A DNA stretch of 48,359 bases from Colwellia sp. (lineage in GTDB: Bacteria; Pseudomonadota; Gammaproteobacteria; Enterobacterales; Alteromonadaceae), in the NCBI GenBank assembly GCA_022969215.1, contig JALJPA010000007.1, positions 1 through 48,359 on the forward strand. Direction: 5' to 3'. Shown in pieces: positions 34,733 to 42,138 of the stretch (the first letter of the stretch is position 1; the number at the start of each line of letters is the position of its first letter). The notes beneath the pieces are model-generated. The model saw only the letters and a program-made list of their open reading frames with translations. It was not told the DNA's origin and ran no database searches. Position numbers and translations under genes: made by a program.

Positions 34733-35506
34733 ATGAAATTGTTCAAGCCTACCCTAATAGCCCTTGCGTTAGTTGCCGTTGTTGGTTGTAACGAAAAATC
34801 GGTTGAAGAAGTCAAAGCACCGGTATTAGACACTGAAGTGCAAAAACAAGCTTATGGCTTAGGTGCTTCAATTGGTATGTACATGCAACGTAACTTAGAA
34901 GAGCATGACAAATTAGGTTTAACCTTAGATAAAGAGCTTATCGTACGCGGTTTTGTTGACAGCATTGACGGTAAGGCAGTTATCGAAAAAGAAGAAATCC
35001 AAGCTTTACTAATGAATCTTGATGCTAGCATGAAAGAAAAACAGCAAGCAGCTACAATTGCCGCTTCTGAAGCTAGTCTAGCCGAAGGTGCTAATTTTCT
35101 TGCCGATAACGCTAAAAAAGAAGGCGTAACAGTTACTGAATCGGGTATTCAATACGAAGTATTAACTGCTGGCGAAGGTGATAAACCTGCCGCAATTGAT
35201 ACGGTAACTGTTCACTACAAGGGTACTTACTTAAATGGTGAGGAGTTCGACAGTTCATACAAGCGTGGCGAACCATCAACATTCTCACTTAATCGTGTAA
35301 TTAAAGGTTGGACTGAAGGTGTACAATTAATGCCTGTAGGCGCTAAGTACAAGTTTACTATCCCTTCAGATTTAGCATACGGTCCTAACGGTAACCCACC
35401 AAGCATTCCGGGTAACTCAGTACTACAATTTGAAATTGAATTACTTAAAATTCAAAAAGCTGATGCTGCACCAAAAGTAGATGGTCACGATCACGCTACT
35501 CACTAG
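34733..35506 (+). CDS. fkpA: FKBP-type peptidyl-prolyl isomerase (FkpA-like lipoprotein)
   Basis: 257 residues. The start MKLFKPTLIALALVAVVGCN carries a lipobox (VVGC), so this one appears lipid-anchored, whereas E. coli FkpA is soluble in the periplasm. The dimerisation domain (about 30-125) has QKQAYGLGASIGMYMQRNL; the FKBP domain (about 130-245) has the conserved VTVHYKGTYLNGEEFDSSYK, VIKGWTEGVQLMPVGAKYKF and IPSDLAYG. The tail DGHDHATH is His-rich. It assists folding of envelope proteins. SD GGAG. A terminator follows. Confidence 0.93.
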   Translation: MKLFKPTLIALALVAVVGCNEKSVEEVKAPVLDTEVQKQAYGLGASIGMYMQRNLEEHDKLGLTLDKELIVRGFVDSIDGKAVIEKEEIQALLMNLDASMKEKQQAATIAASEASLAEGANFLADNAKKEGVTVTESGIQYEVLTAGEGDKPAAIDTVTVHYKGTYLNGEEFDSSYKRGEPSTFSLNRVIKGWTEGVQLMPVGAKYKFTIPSDLAYGPNGNPPSIPGNSVLQFEIELLKIQKADAAPKVDGHDHATH

Positions 35507-35566
35507 TTAAAGTTTATGTGGGTTAAGCTTTCTTAGCTTAGGCATGTACTAACTAGATGAAAATAT

Positions 35567-35600
35567 AAAACCATCAGTAATGATTTACTGGTGGTTTTTT
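35567..35600 (+). terminator. Intrinsic terminator after fkpA
   Basis: AACCATCAGTAA and TTACTGGTGGTT pair (one G-U) around TGAT, followed by TTTT. It lies about 60 bases after the stop codon. Confidence 0.9.
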
Positions 35601-35669
35601 GTTTCCTGAGTACCTTATTGAAAGGCTATATTTAAAGTCAAATTTTGTAATTTGTTTTATAAGTAAGAA

Positions 35670-36040
35670 TTCAATTAGATTAAATGTTCAAGAACAAGGC
35701 GCTTGATTGAGCAATCGTAATACCAAGTCCATTAAGTTAGTTCCCACTCAGAGCTTGTCAGTGGTTTGAGAATAAATAGAGTTTTTTTGTATATAGTCAC
35801 TCTATATTAAAGGAATTCTGTGTGATTATCATATCACTGAAAAGCTCCCAAAGGGCGAGTTTAAAAGGCTCACAGTCTTTGTTATTGATTTTGACAAGGG
35901 AATAACCATTCTCTTCAATCAATGCCTTGCCTCTAAGCCTTTTAATTCTCGCTGAGTGGGAATAAACTTATTGGAATTGGTATAAGCTATTGTGATTGAA
36001 AGCAACGATGTTATTGGATATTTAGTCCATTGAAATATAA
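35670..36040. repeat. Degenerate type 1 element interrupted by a type 2 element
   Basis: Left part ends CAAGGCGCTTGATTGAGCAAT (written here as the first 20: CAAGGCGCTTGATTGAGCAA) at about 35695-35715; right part begins AGCTATTGTGATTG at 35985 and has AAGCAACG at 36001-36007. The element at 7306 has the same sequence in one uninterrupted block (CAAGGCGCTCGATTGAGCAA then CTATTGGGATTGAG). The copy was therefore split by the insertion at 35721-35982. The ends are too degenerate to place exactly. Confidence 0.6.
35721..35982. repeat. MITE-like element, type 2, copy B
   Basis: 262 bases with the same ends as copy A: TACCAAGTCCATTAAGTT at the left and AACTTATTGGAATTGGTA at the right, and the inner GTTCCCACTCAGAGCTTG paired with CTCGCTGAGTGGGAAT. 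It lacks the two-hairpin block of copy A. It lies inside a degenerate type 1 element. TA lies directly outside the left end, and TA follows at the right (TTGGTATAAG), so a TA target duplication is possible. No transposase is encoded. Confidence 0.75.
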
Positions 36041-36049
36041 TATAGCCCA

Positions 36050-37306
36050 ATGAAAATACTCCTTATTATTGGCTATGTCTGGCCTGAACCTAACTCTTCC
36101 GCGGCAGGTAGCCGTATGATGCAGTTAATCCACTTTTTCCATGGACAAAATTATCAGATTACCTTTGCCAGCCCAGCGCAACAAACTGAGCACATGGTTG
36201 ATTTAAACGCCTTAAATATTACCATTGCCAACATTAACCTTAATTGCACCAGCTTTGATGAATTTATTACTGACTTACAGCCAGATACAGTGATGTTTGA
36301 TCGCTTTATGATGGAAGAGCAGTTTGGCTGGCGTGTTAGTGAGCATTGCCCCCAAGCACTACGAATTTTAGATACAGAAGATTTGTTTTGCTTGCGCAAT
36401 GCACGTCATCAAGCCTATAAACAAAAACGCACTATTACCGATGAAGACTTGCTCACCAGTGATATGGCTAAACGTGAAGTAGCGTCAATATTTCGCTCTG
36501 ATATCAGCTTAATGATCTCTAGTGTGGAAGTGGCATTACTGCAGCGTCTGTTTAAAGTTGATGCCAGCTTAATTCACTACTGCCCCTTTATGTTAAATGA
36601 GGCACAGTTAAGCCAAGAAAATCCAAGTTATCAGCAGCGTGAAGGTTTTATGGCCATCGGTAACTTTCGTCATGCACCCAATTGGGATGCGGTATTGTGG
36701 TTAAAACAGCAAATATGGCCACTTATTCGCAAACAGCTACCTGACGCCAAGCTAAATATTTATGGTGCATATCCGCCACCGAAAGCGACTGACTTACATG
36801 ATGAAAAGTCAGGTTTTCTAGTTAAAGGTTGGGTTGATGATGCAGTACTCGCCATGCAAAGCGCAAAAGTGTGTTTAGCGCCGCTACGTTTTGGCGCAGG
36901 TATTAAAGGAAAATTGGCTGAAGCTATGTATTGCGCTACTCCTTCTGTGACTACAGACATTGGAGCAGAGAGTATGGAAACCGACTTACCTTGGGCTGGC
37001 GCAATAGCCAATGAGCCACAAACAATTGCCGATGTCGCTGTAAAGCTTTATCAAGATGAACAAGCTTGGCAAACAGCTAGTGACTTAGGACAGAAGAATG
37101 CTCAATTAATGTATCAACAAGAAAGTATTTTAGCGCAGTTAGCGGACTGTTTATCAAAGCTATCAGCTAATCTTGAACAGCATCGACAACAAAATTTTAT
37201 TGGCAGCATGCTCAATCACCATCACCATAAAAGTACTCAATATATGGCGCAGTGGATTGATGTAAAAACTCAGTTGAAAGATTTAGTAGAAGGGCCAGAG
37301 GAATAG
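36050..37306 (+). CDS. Family 4-like glycosyltransferase (GT-B fold)
   Basis: 418 residues. Start MKILLIIGYVWPEPNSSAAG is the Rossmann N-domain opening of GT-B enzymes; the C-domain includes GFMAIGNFRHAPNWDAVLWL and FGAGIKGKLAEAMYCATPSV, the donor-binding ExxxxxxxE-like region. It should transfer a sugar from an activated donor at the cytoplasmic membrane. Donor and acceptor are unknown, and there are no polysaccharide genes beside it. A NHHHHKST run near residue 390 is curious. No clear SD; the upstream 450 bases consist of repeats, so the promoter may lie inside them. Confidence 0.8.
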   Translation: MKILLIIGYVWPEPNSSAAGSRMMQLIHFFHGQNYQITFASPAQQTEHMVDLNALNITIANINLNCTSFDEFITDLQPDTVMFDRFMMEEQFGWRVSEHCPQALRILDTEDLFCLRNARHQAYKQKRTITDEDLLTSDMAKREVASIFRSDISLMISSVEVALLQRLFKVDASLIHYCPFMLNEAQLSQENPSYQQREGFMAIGNFRHAPNWDAVLWLKQQIWPLIRKQLPDAKLNIYGAYPPPKATDLHDEKSGFLVKGWVDDAVLAMQSAKVCLAPLRFGAGIKGKLAEAMYCATPSVTTDIGAESMETDLPWAGAIANEPQTIADVAVKLYQDEQAWQTASDLGQKNAQLMYQQESILAQLADCLSKLSANLEQHRQQNFIGSMLNHHHHKSTQYMAQWIDVKTQLKDLVEGPEE

Positions 37307-37338
37307 TAAAGGGTTTTATAAGCCGGCTGGTATAAGAA

Positions 37339-37377
37339 AAAGGCTGCGATATTTCTGTAGGGTTTATCGCAGCCTTT
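37339..37377. terminator. Terminator-like hairpin after the glycosyltransferase
   Basis: AAAGGCTGCGATA pairs with TATCGCAGCCTTT around TTTCTGTAGGGTT; a 13-bp perfect stem. The T tract is short on the plus strand, but on the minus strand TTTTT follows the stem, so it could also serve the convergent thioesterase gene. Confidence 0.75.
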
Positions 37378-37460
37378 ATGCATTATTTCTGTAGGGTAAT
37401 TTTATTCTGCTTCATTTACCTACAACCATTACCGTTGCTTTAACATGGCGCCCTAAAGCA

Positions 37461-37937
37461 CTAATCGACAAAGATCTGCATTTCTTCACCAATTTGTTTG
37501 CGCATCTCCATCAACTTTACTGCTGAAGTATGTTGTTTCTTATCTGCTTCTGATTTTGGTTGCCATTGAGGCACACTTTCCGATTGTCCATTTTGATCAA
37601 CCGCGACCATGATAACAATACAATGAGTAGTTAAACGGCGGTTTAATGATTTAGGGTCACAAGCGTTAACTTCTAAGGCAATATGCATTGACGAATTGCC
37701 GGTATAAATAACTTTCGCTTCTACTTCCACTAAACTGCCAACATGAATAGGAGCAATAAAACGTATACCACCCGCATAAGCGGTAACACAGTAACGTCCA
37801 CTCCAGCCAGCAGCACATGCATAAGCGGCTAAATCTATCCATTTCATCACAGCACCACCATGCACCTTGCCACCAAAATTCACGTCTTGTGGTTCGGCTA
37901 AAAATCGTAAGGTAATGTCGCGTTGTGGTGTATTCAT
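37461..37937 (-). CDS. Acyl-CoA thioesterase, YciA/hot-dog family
   Basis: 158 residues from ATG 37937 (SD AAAGAG); an in-frame upstream start at 38024 would overlap the regulatory region and has no support. Hot-dog signature NFGGKVHGGAVMKWIDLAAYAC with the acid of KWID; central RFIAPIHVGSLVEVEAKV. Enzymes of this type hydrolyse acyl-CoA thioesters to control chain pools. It is divergent from the nickel superoxide dismutase operon, with the Fur-like site between them, and may or may not share that regulation. Confidence 0.85.
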   Translation of the reverse strand: MNTPQRDITLRFLAEPQDVNFGGKVHGGAVMKWIDLAAYACAAGWSGRYCVTAYAGGIRFIAPIHVGSLVEVEAKVIYTGNSSMHIALEVNACDPKSLNRRLTTHCIVIMVAVDQNGQSESVPQWQPKSEADKKQHTSAVKLMEMRKQIGEEMQIFVD

Positions 37938-38058
37938 AAGAGTGCTCTTTATCGTTAATTGAGTTGAATAGGGTGGATCTGAAGCGGATAGCACAAAAAT
38001 ATAGTGTTCACTGTTAATTAGCAAATATTATCTTTACAGAATCAAATAAAGCAAATAG

Positions 38059-38077
38059 AATGAGAACTATTATCATT
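38059..38077. promoter_or_regulatory. Fur-type operator upstream of the NiSOD operon
   Basis: The core TGAGAACTATTATCA (38061-38075) matches the 7-1-7 Fur consensus TGATAAT-N-ATTATCA at 12 of 14 arm positions. It ends 25-27 bases before the ATG of the first gene and so would overlap or follow a promoter there. It lies in the divergent region between the thioesterase gene and the NiSOD operon. Confidence 0.7.
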
Positions 38078-38101
38078 TGCGTTTAATTGTTTGGAAGGGT
38101 T

Positions 38102-38530
38102 ATGGAAGTCTGGCAAATATTACTTTTAAAGGGTAACGATAGTTTTAATAAACAGCAGCTACCACTAGCCGAGGACTATTATCACCAAGCGATAGAGTGC
38201 TTAGAGCAGCAGTGGCAAGAAAACATTGAAGATAGTGAGCTATTAATGGCCTGGATCAGTGCTTTTCATAACTTAGCTGTTTTGTATGAAGAGCAGGACC
38301 AACCCAAGATGGCTTTTCGTTATTTACAAATACCTCATCAACGTATGGCTGAGTTATCACAACAAAGTCAATATAGCGAAGATTTACAGTCCATAGCCTT
38401 ACTTTCAATGAAATTAACGTTAATGCCACTGTTAGCTTTTAGTAAAAAACACCCCGCATGCGATGATTGTTTATCGTCGCTTAATAAAATGGCAATGGCC
38501 GTGAATGCCAGCCAACCGGTAATGCACTAA
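38102..38530 (+). CDS. Small TPR-like protein, first gene of the NiSOD operon
   Basis: 142 residues from ATG 38102 (SD GGAAGGG). Two helical hairpin units resemble tetratricopeptide repeats: LKGNDSFNKQQLPLAEDYYH and ISAFHNLAVLYEEQDQPKMA. The C-terminus contains KKHPACDDC with a CxxC preceded by His and ends MH, a possible metal-binding tail. It is cytoplasmic (no signal peptide). It precedes the other three genes with gaps of 25 bases, 25 bases and a sodN-sodX overlap. A role in nickel handling or enzyme assembly is inferred from context and the Cys/His tail. Confidence 0.7.
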   Translation: MEVWQILLLKGNDSFNKQQLPLAEDYYHQAIECLEQQWQENIEDSELLMAWISAFHNLAVLYEEQDQPKMAFRYLQIPHQRMAELSQQSQYSEDLQSIALLSMKLTLMPLLAFSKKHPACDDCLSSLNKMAMAVNASQPVMH

Positions 38531-38555
38531 ATTACTGACTACTAAGGATAACGAT

Positions 38556-38738
38556 ATGAGAAGAACAGCTATTATATTTGCTCTGACGACATTACTACTA
38601 AGTAATCCATTATTCGCCCATCCCGGACATGATCATAGCGCTCCTGGGGCTGGCTTAGTACATTTATTATGGTTAGTACCCGTTATTATCGCCGCAGTTG
38701 TTGTGGTATTCAAAGAAATTACCGCCACTAAAGGCTGA
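38556..38738 (+). CDS. 60-residue membrane protein with HPGHDH mature end
   Basis: Signal peptide MRRTAIIFALTTLLLSNPLF then A-HPGHDHSAPGAGLVHLLW; if cleaved after Ala21, the mature protein starts with His and has three His within the first six residues. One further helix (LVPVIIAAVVVVFKE, about 39-55) anchors it in the inner membrane. The opening resembles the N-terminal HPG...DHLL region of HupE/UreJ nickel permeases, but the rest is absent. It is in the NiSOD operon with SD AAGGATA. A periplasmic nickel-binding role is inferred. Confidence 0.7.
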   Translation: MRRTAIIFALTTLLLSNPLFAHPGHDHSAPGAGLVHLLWLVPVIIAAVVVVFKEITATKG

Positions 38739-38763
38739 GCCAAAATATAGGAAGGAGATGATA

Positions 38764-39267
38764 ATGCTTTATAACCTTATCGCTAAGTTGGACAAAAAAT
38801 TAAACTTTCCCGTGGTGATGGCACACTGCGATATACCTTGTAAAATCTACGATCCTATCAGTGCACAAATTGCGGCATTAACTATGATCCGTATGGTCGA
38901 TTTACTTAATGAATTAAAAGCTAAGCCATCGCTAACGTTAGATGAGCAAGCGCAGTTTTTACGACTAGTAAACCAAAAAGAAAAGCATGGTTTGAAAGTA
39001 AAAGAAGAAATAAACATAATATGGGGTGATTACATTAAAGCGCCACAATTAAGCCAATACCCAGAGTTGCATGACTTGGTGCACGGCATTATGCTCGCCA
39101 GCTCACAAGCAAAACAGCATATTAGTAGAGATGCTGCGCTGACGTTGTTGCAGCAAGTAAATCGCTTTGCGGAAATATTTTGGGCTACTAAGCAAGTGAC
39201 TACATTTACTGCCGTTTGTCCGTATCCACCAGCAGAAATACTGGTATACCCCAAGCTCCAACCTTAA
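38764..39267 (+). CDS. sodN: Nickel superoxide dismutase, precursor
   Basis: 167 residues, ATG 38764 with the strong SD GGAAGGAG. After a 20-residue propeptide (MLYNLIAKLDKKLNFPVVMA) comes the nickel hook HCDIPCKIYDP; cleavage before His21 would free the N-terminal amine, and the imidazole, the two Cys thiolates and a backbone amide bind nickel. The remaining four-helix bundle sequence (ISAQIAALTMIRMVDLLNEL) is typical. The usual Gly after the second Cys (CGxYDP) is replaced by Lys (CKIYDP). The enzyme removes superoxide in the cytoplasm and is processed by SodX, encoded next. Confidence 0.95.
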   Translation: MLYNLIAKLDKKLNFPVVMAHCDIPCKIYDPISAQIAALTMIRMVDLLNELKAKPSLTLDEQAQFLRLVNQKEKHGLKVKEEINIIWGDYIKAPQLSQYPELHDLVHGIMLASSQAKQHISRDAALTLLQQVNRFAEIFWATKQVTTFTAVCPYPPAEILVYPKLQP

Positions 39268-39605
39268 CGGCTTTATTGGTCTTGGGCATACTTTTATTAG
39301 GAGGCACTATGTTTGGTTTTCATTTTTGCAAAGTTACCGGGGTGAGTATGTCACCTCGCATACCAGAAAATAGCTATGTTTTTGTCGTACCTTGGCTGAA
39401 AATATTTAGCCTAAAAGAAGGTAGCCTACTTAAGGTGTTGCACCCTCGCTATGGTCATATTGTTAAGTCATTAGCGAAAGTGGATAGGAACGGCTTATTT
39501 TGGCTTAAAGGTCATCATAAGAGTAGTGTGCCCATTGAAAAGTTAGGTCCAGTGGGAAAGTCGCAAATACAAGGTAAGATCTTGTGGATATTCCCACCTA
39601 AATAG
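39216..39605 (+). CDS. sodX: NiSOD maturation protease SodX (S26 signal-peptidase type)
   Basis: 129 residues if the TTG at 39216 is used, overlapping sodN by 52 bases. The protease core (TGVSMSPRIPENSYVFV, with Ser44; HIVKSLAKVD with Lys84; GKILWIFPP at the end) matches the NiSOD protease family and provides the Ser/Lys dyad. A perfect AGGAGG (39299-39304) stands before an in-frame ATG at 39309, which would give a 98-residue cytoplasmic form lacking the membrane segment TLTALLVLGILLLGG. Both forms are possible. It cleaves the SodN propeptide so that His1 can bind nickel. Confidence 0.88.
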   Translation: MSVSTSRNTGIPQAPTLTALLVLGILLLGGTMFGFHFCKVTGVSMSPRIPENSYVFVVPWLKIFSLKEGSLLKVLHPRYGHIVKSLAKVDRNGLFWLKGHHKSSVPIEKLGPVGKSQIQGKILWIFPPK

Positions 39606-39620
39606 CGGATAGGCTTTTAA

Positions 39621-39659
39621 CATGTATAGCCAGCGAGTTAATTGTCTTGGCTATACATG
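39621..39659. terminator. Perfect 12-bp stem-loop after sodX
   Basis: CATGTATAGCCA and TGGCTATACATG pair completely around 15 bases. No T run follows on the plus strand, so it may end transcription with Rho or stabilise the operon's 3' end. Confidence 0.5.
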
Positions 39660-39698
39660 GGCTAAAGGGGGTTGTAGGTAGGAAAAGCTAATATGAGC

Positions 39699-40256
39699 TT
39701 AAAGTAAGCTTAGCCCCTGCTTGAGTAACGCCGCTGCTTCTTTATAACCACTCTTGTCTAAATAACTACTAAAGCTGTTGATTAAACCCGGTACTTGCTC
39801 ACTAGATAAGCCTAGTTTTTCAAAAGCTGAATTGAGGTAATCCAAACTTTCGGCTTTTTTACCTGCTTCGCCTGCACTTGAAAATAATGAACTCATTGAT
39901 GACTTCGATACTTTAGGCGCTTTATCTACATAATTTTGTGCATCGGGCACTGCTTTGCTAATTAAGGCAAATTTTTCCGGCGTTAAATTATCTTGGGCAA
40001 CCTTAAGTAGTGAACCAAAACTTGCTGATACCGTCTCTTCAGATAGATTCAACTGCTTGGCAGCATATTCGATCATAGCATTTGTTTGAAATGGTACCCC
40101 GGCATCTTTGGCTGCGGCTTTAAGCTGCTCAGCTGAGGATTTAGTGATACTTCCAAAATCAATAGCTATGGCAGGAAGTGAGGTTAAGCCAGCTAAACTC
40201 GTTAGGGCAACTGAGGCAGAAAGGCAGATAATTGATAATTTCACGGTTAACTCCAT
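39699..40256 (-). CDS. DUF2780 exported protein
   Basis: 185 residues from ATG 40256. A GTG 12 bases downstream (40244) has GGAG at proper spacing and would begin MKLSIICLSASVALTSLAGL, a more regular signal peptide, so the true start may be there. The mature part is Ala/Ser/Leu-rich helical repeats (FEKLGLSSEQVPGLINSFSS, GYKEAAALLKQGLSLL) typical of the DUF2780 (VcgC/VcgE) family of periplasmic proteins with unknown function. Monocistronic. Confidence 0.8.
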   Translation of the reverse strand: MELTVKLSIICLSASVALTSLAGLTSLPAIAIDFGSITKSSAEQLKAAAKDAGVPFQTNAMIEYAAKQLNLSEETVSASFGSLLKVAQDNLTPEKFALISKAVPDAQNYVDKAPKVSKSSMSSLFSSAGEAGKKAESLDYLNSAFEKLGLSSEQVPGLINSFSSYLDKSGYKEAAALLKQGLSLL

Positions 40257-40373
40257 GTTAATTTTTTGTAATGTCTTACTTTAACATGCTTGAGGAAGTT
40301 TATTATCGGAATTATTTAAAGGCATAGAAAAAGCAATGCTTTAATAAAGGGGGATGACTTGATACAAATAAAA

Positions 40374-40398
40374 AAGCCTTTCTCAAAGAGAAAGGCTT
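40374..40398 (-). terminator. Intrinsic terminator on the minus strand with no gene before it
   Basis: On the minus strand AAGCCTTTCTC-ttt-GAGAAAGGCTT is followed by TTTTTT: a perfect 11-bp stem with a T tract. No minus-strand gene lies upstream (up to 40948), so it may end a small RNA, or insulate the DUF2780 promoter. Confidence 0.75.
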
Positions 40399-40503
40399 GA
40401 AATGCTCGCATTTTGGTCTTGTTTAACAAGATTCTTATTATTAATTTCTAGCTAATATTTTTTTATTATTTTTAATAATTCTTAGCTTAATTTATTTTTA
40501 TTT

Positions 40504-40701
40504 TTGTTTTTATTATTGTTTTTCTGTAGCGCAGGCATTTTATACCAAAGCATTTTTGCCACCGCAACAACTTTAGTAGAGCATAAGCACCACGATTTTT
40601 TTCGTACTAAACTGGTCGAACAAGTCAGCGCGGCTAAGCTATTGATTCAAAGTTCATTGGCAGAAATCAAGCGTAAATTATTACTTTTAAAAAAAAGTTA
40701 A
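40504..40701 (+). CDS. Possible 65-residue exported peptide
   Basis: Open from TTG 40504 to TAA. The first 22 residues are hydrophobic (FLLLFFCSAGILYQSIFA), like a signal or anchor; the rest is basic and helical, including EHKHHDFFRTK and SSLAEIKRKLLLLKKS. There is no SD, the start is not ATG and the sequence is AT-rich, so this may be a chance frame or the remnant of a gene. The stretch 40399-40948 has no other gene; its last 150 bases presumably hold the hemE promoter. Confidence 0.3.
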   Translation: MFLLLFFCSAGILYQSIFATATTLVEHKHHDFFRTKLVEQVSAAKLLIQSSLAEIKRKLLLLKKS

Positions 40702-40951
40702 ATAAATTGAACTTTTATGGCGCTGACGTGTTTTAAGTTTGAATCCGCGTAACTTTATTTTTCAGCAGTGTTGATTTAGCGCATAGATCAAAAGCTAGGT
40801 CGGTGCTAAACTGCGCATCATAAAATACATTCGCGATGTTGTGCTGCTAAAGGCGGCTTCGCAAAGAATTAAGACAGTCATTGCAAGTAAGTTATTGTTA
40901 AGTCATTAGCTAATTGCCAGGACAAAGTAAGACAATTAAGAGGAACTATTG

Positions 40952-42019
40952 GTGACAGAATTAAAAAATGATACCTATTTACGTGCGTTATTAAAGCAAC
41001 CAGTAGACTACACACCGGTATGGATGATGCGTCAAGCGGGTCGTTATTTACCTGAGTATCGTGAAGTACGTAAAAATGCCGGCGACTTTATGTCGGTATG
41101 TAAAAATGCTGAACTAGCATGTGAGGTAACTATTCAACCGTTACGTCGCTTTCCATTAGATGCGGCTATTTTGTTTAGTGATATTTTAACTATCCCTGAT
41201 GCCATGGGTTTAGGCTTGTACTTTGAAACGGGTGAAGGTCCTAAATTTGAGCGTCCAATTACTTGTAAAGCCGATGTCGATAAAATTGCCGTACCTGATC
41301 CAGAAGATGAGTTAGGTTATGTAATGAATGCCGTGCGTACTATTCGCAAAGAGCTTAAAGGTGAAGTTCCGCTTATTGGTTTTTCAGGTAGTCCTTGGAC
41401 ATTAGCGACTTACATGATTGAAGGTGGCAGCTCTAAAGCTTTCACTAAAATCAAAAAGATGATGTTTTCTGAGCCACAAACCTTACATTTATTACTTGAT
41501 AAGTTAGCTGACTCAGTTATTAGTTACCTAAATGCTCAAATTGCTGCGGGTGCGCAATCAGTGATGGTATTTGATACTTGGGGCGGCGTATTATCCCCTC
41601 GTGATTACAACGAATTCTCACTACAATACATGGCGAAAATTGTTGATGGTTTAACCCGTCATAATGAAGGTCGTAAAGTGCCAGTAACCTTGTTTACTAA
41701 AAATGGTGGTATGTGGTTAGAGTCTATCGCAGCTACAGGCTGTGATGCAGTTGGCTTAGATTGGACCATTGATATTGAAAACGCCAAAGCACGTGTGGGT
41801 GATAAAGTCGCTCTACAAGGCAATATGGACCCATCCATGTTATATGCGCCCTTGCCACGTATTGAACAAGAAGTTTCAAAAATACTAGCAGGTTTTGGTG
41901 AAGGTGGTACTGGTCATGTATTTAACCTAGGTCATGGTATTCACCCTGATGTGAACCCAGATCATGCTGGGCACTTCATTGAGTCAGTACACCGTTTAAG
42001 TAAGCCTTATCATAAGTAA
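40952..42019 (+). CDS. hemE: Uroporphyrinogen decarboxylase
   Basis: 355 residues from GTG 40952, six bases after GAGGAA; a TTG just upstream is also open, but E. coli HemE begins MTELKNDRYLRALL, as here. The substrate-binding [15 protein letters not shown] and the later [12 protein letters not shown] and [15 protein letters not shown] are signatures. The enzyme decarboxylates four acetate groups of uroporphyrinogen III to give coproporphyrinogen III in heme synthesis. Single gene, followed by a strong terminator. Confidence 0.97.
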   Translation: MTELKNDTYLRALLKQPVDYTPVWMMRQAGRYLPEYREVRKNAGDFMSVCKNAELACEVTIQPLRRFPLDAAILFSDILTIPDAMGLGLYFETGEGPKFERPITCKADVDKIAVPDPEDELGYVMNAVRTIRKELKGEVPLIGFSGSPWTLATYMIEGGSSKAFTKIKKMMFSEPQTLHLLLDKLADSVISYLNAQIAAGAQSVMVFDTWGGVLSPRDYNEFSLQYMAKIVDGLTRHNEGRKVPVTLFTKNGGMWLESIAATGCDAVGLDWTIDIENAKARVGDKVALQGNMDPSMLYAPLPRIEQEVSKILAGFGEGGTGHVFNLGHGIHPDVNPDHAGHFIESVHRLSKPYHK

Positions 42020-42093
42020 GCCTTAGCAAAAATAAATATAAAAGCAGCTATCGTTATAGCTGCTATATAGCCCAACGCTTATATTGAAAAATG

Positions 42094-42138
42094 AAACCGC
42101 GGTTAACTTATCTTAAGGTAAGGTAACCGCGGTTTTTT
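42094..42138 (+). terminator. Intrinsic terminator after hemE
   Basis: AAACCGCGGTTA pairs with TAACCGCGGTTT around 18 bases that themselves can pair (CTTATCTTAAGGTAAG), followed by TTTT. Very stable GC-rich stem. Confidence 0.92.

Noticed and set aside
37351..37397. Direct repeat ATTTCTGTAGGGT (two copies)
   Set aside because: Only two copies 34 bases apart in a terminator region; too little to call an array or binding site.
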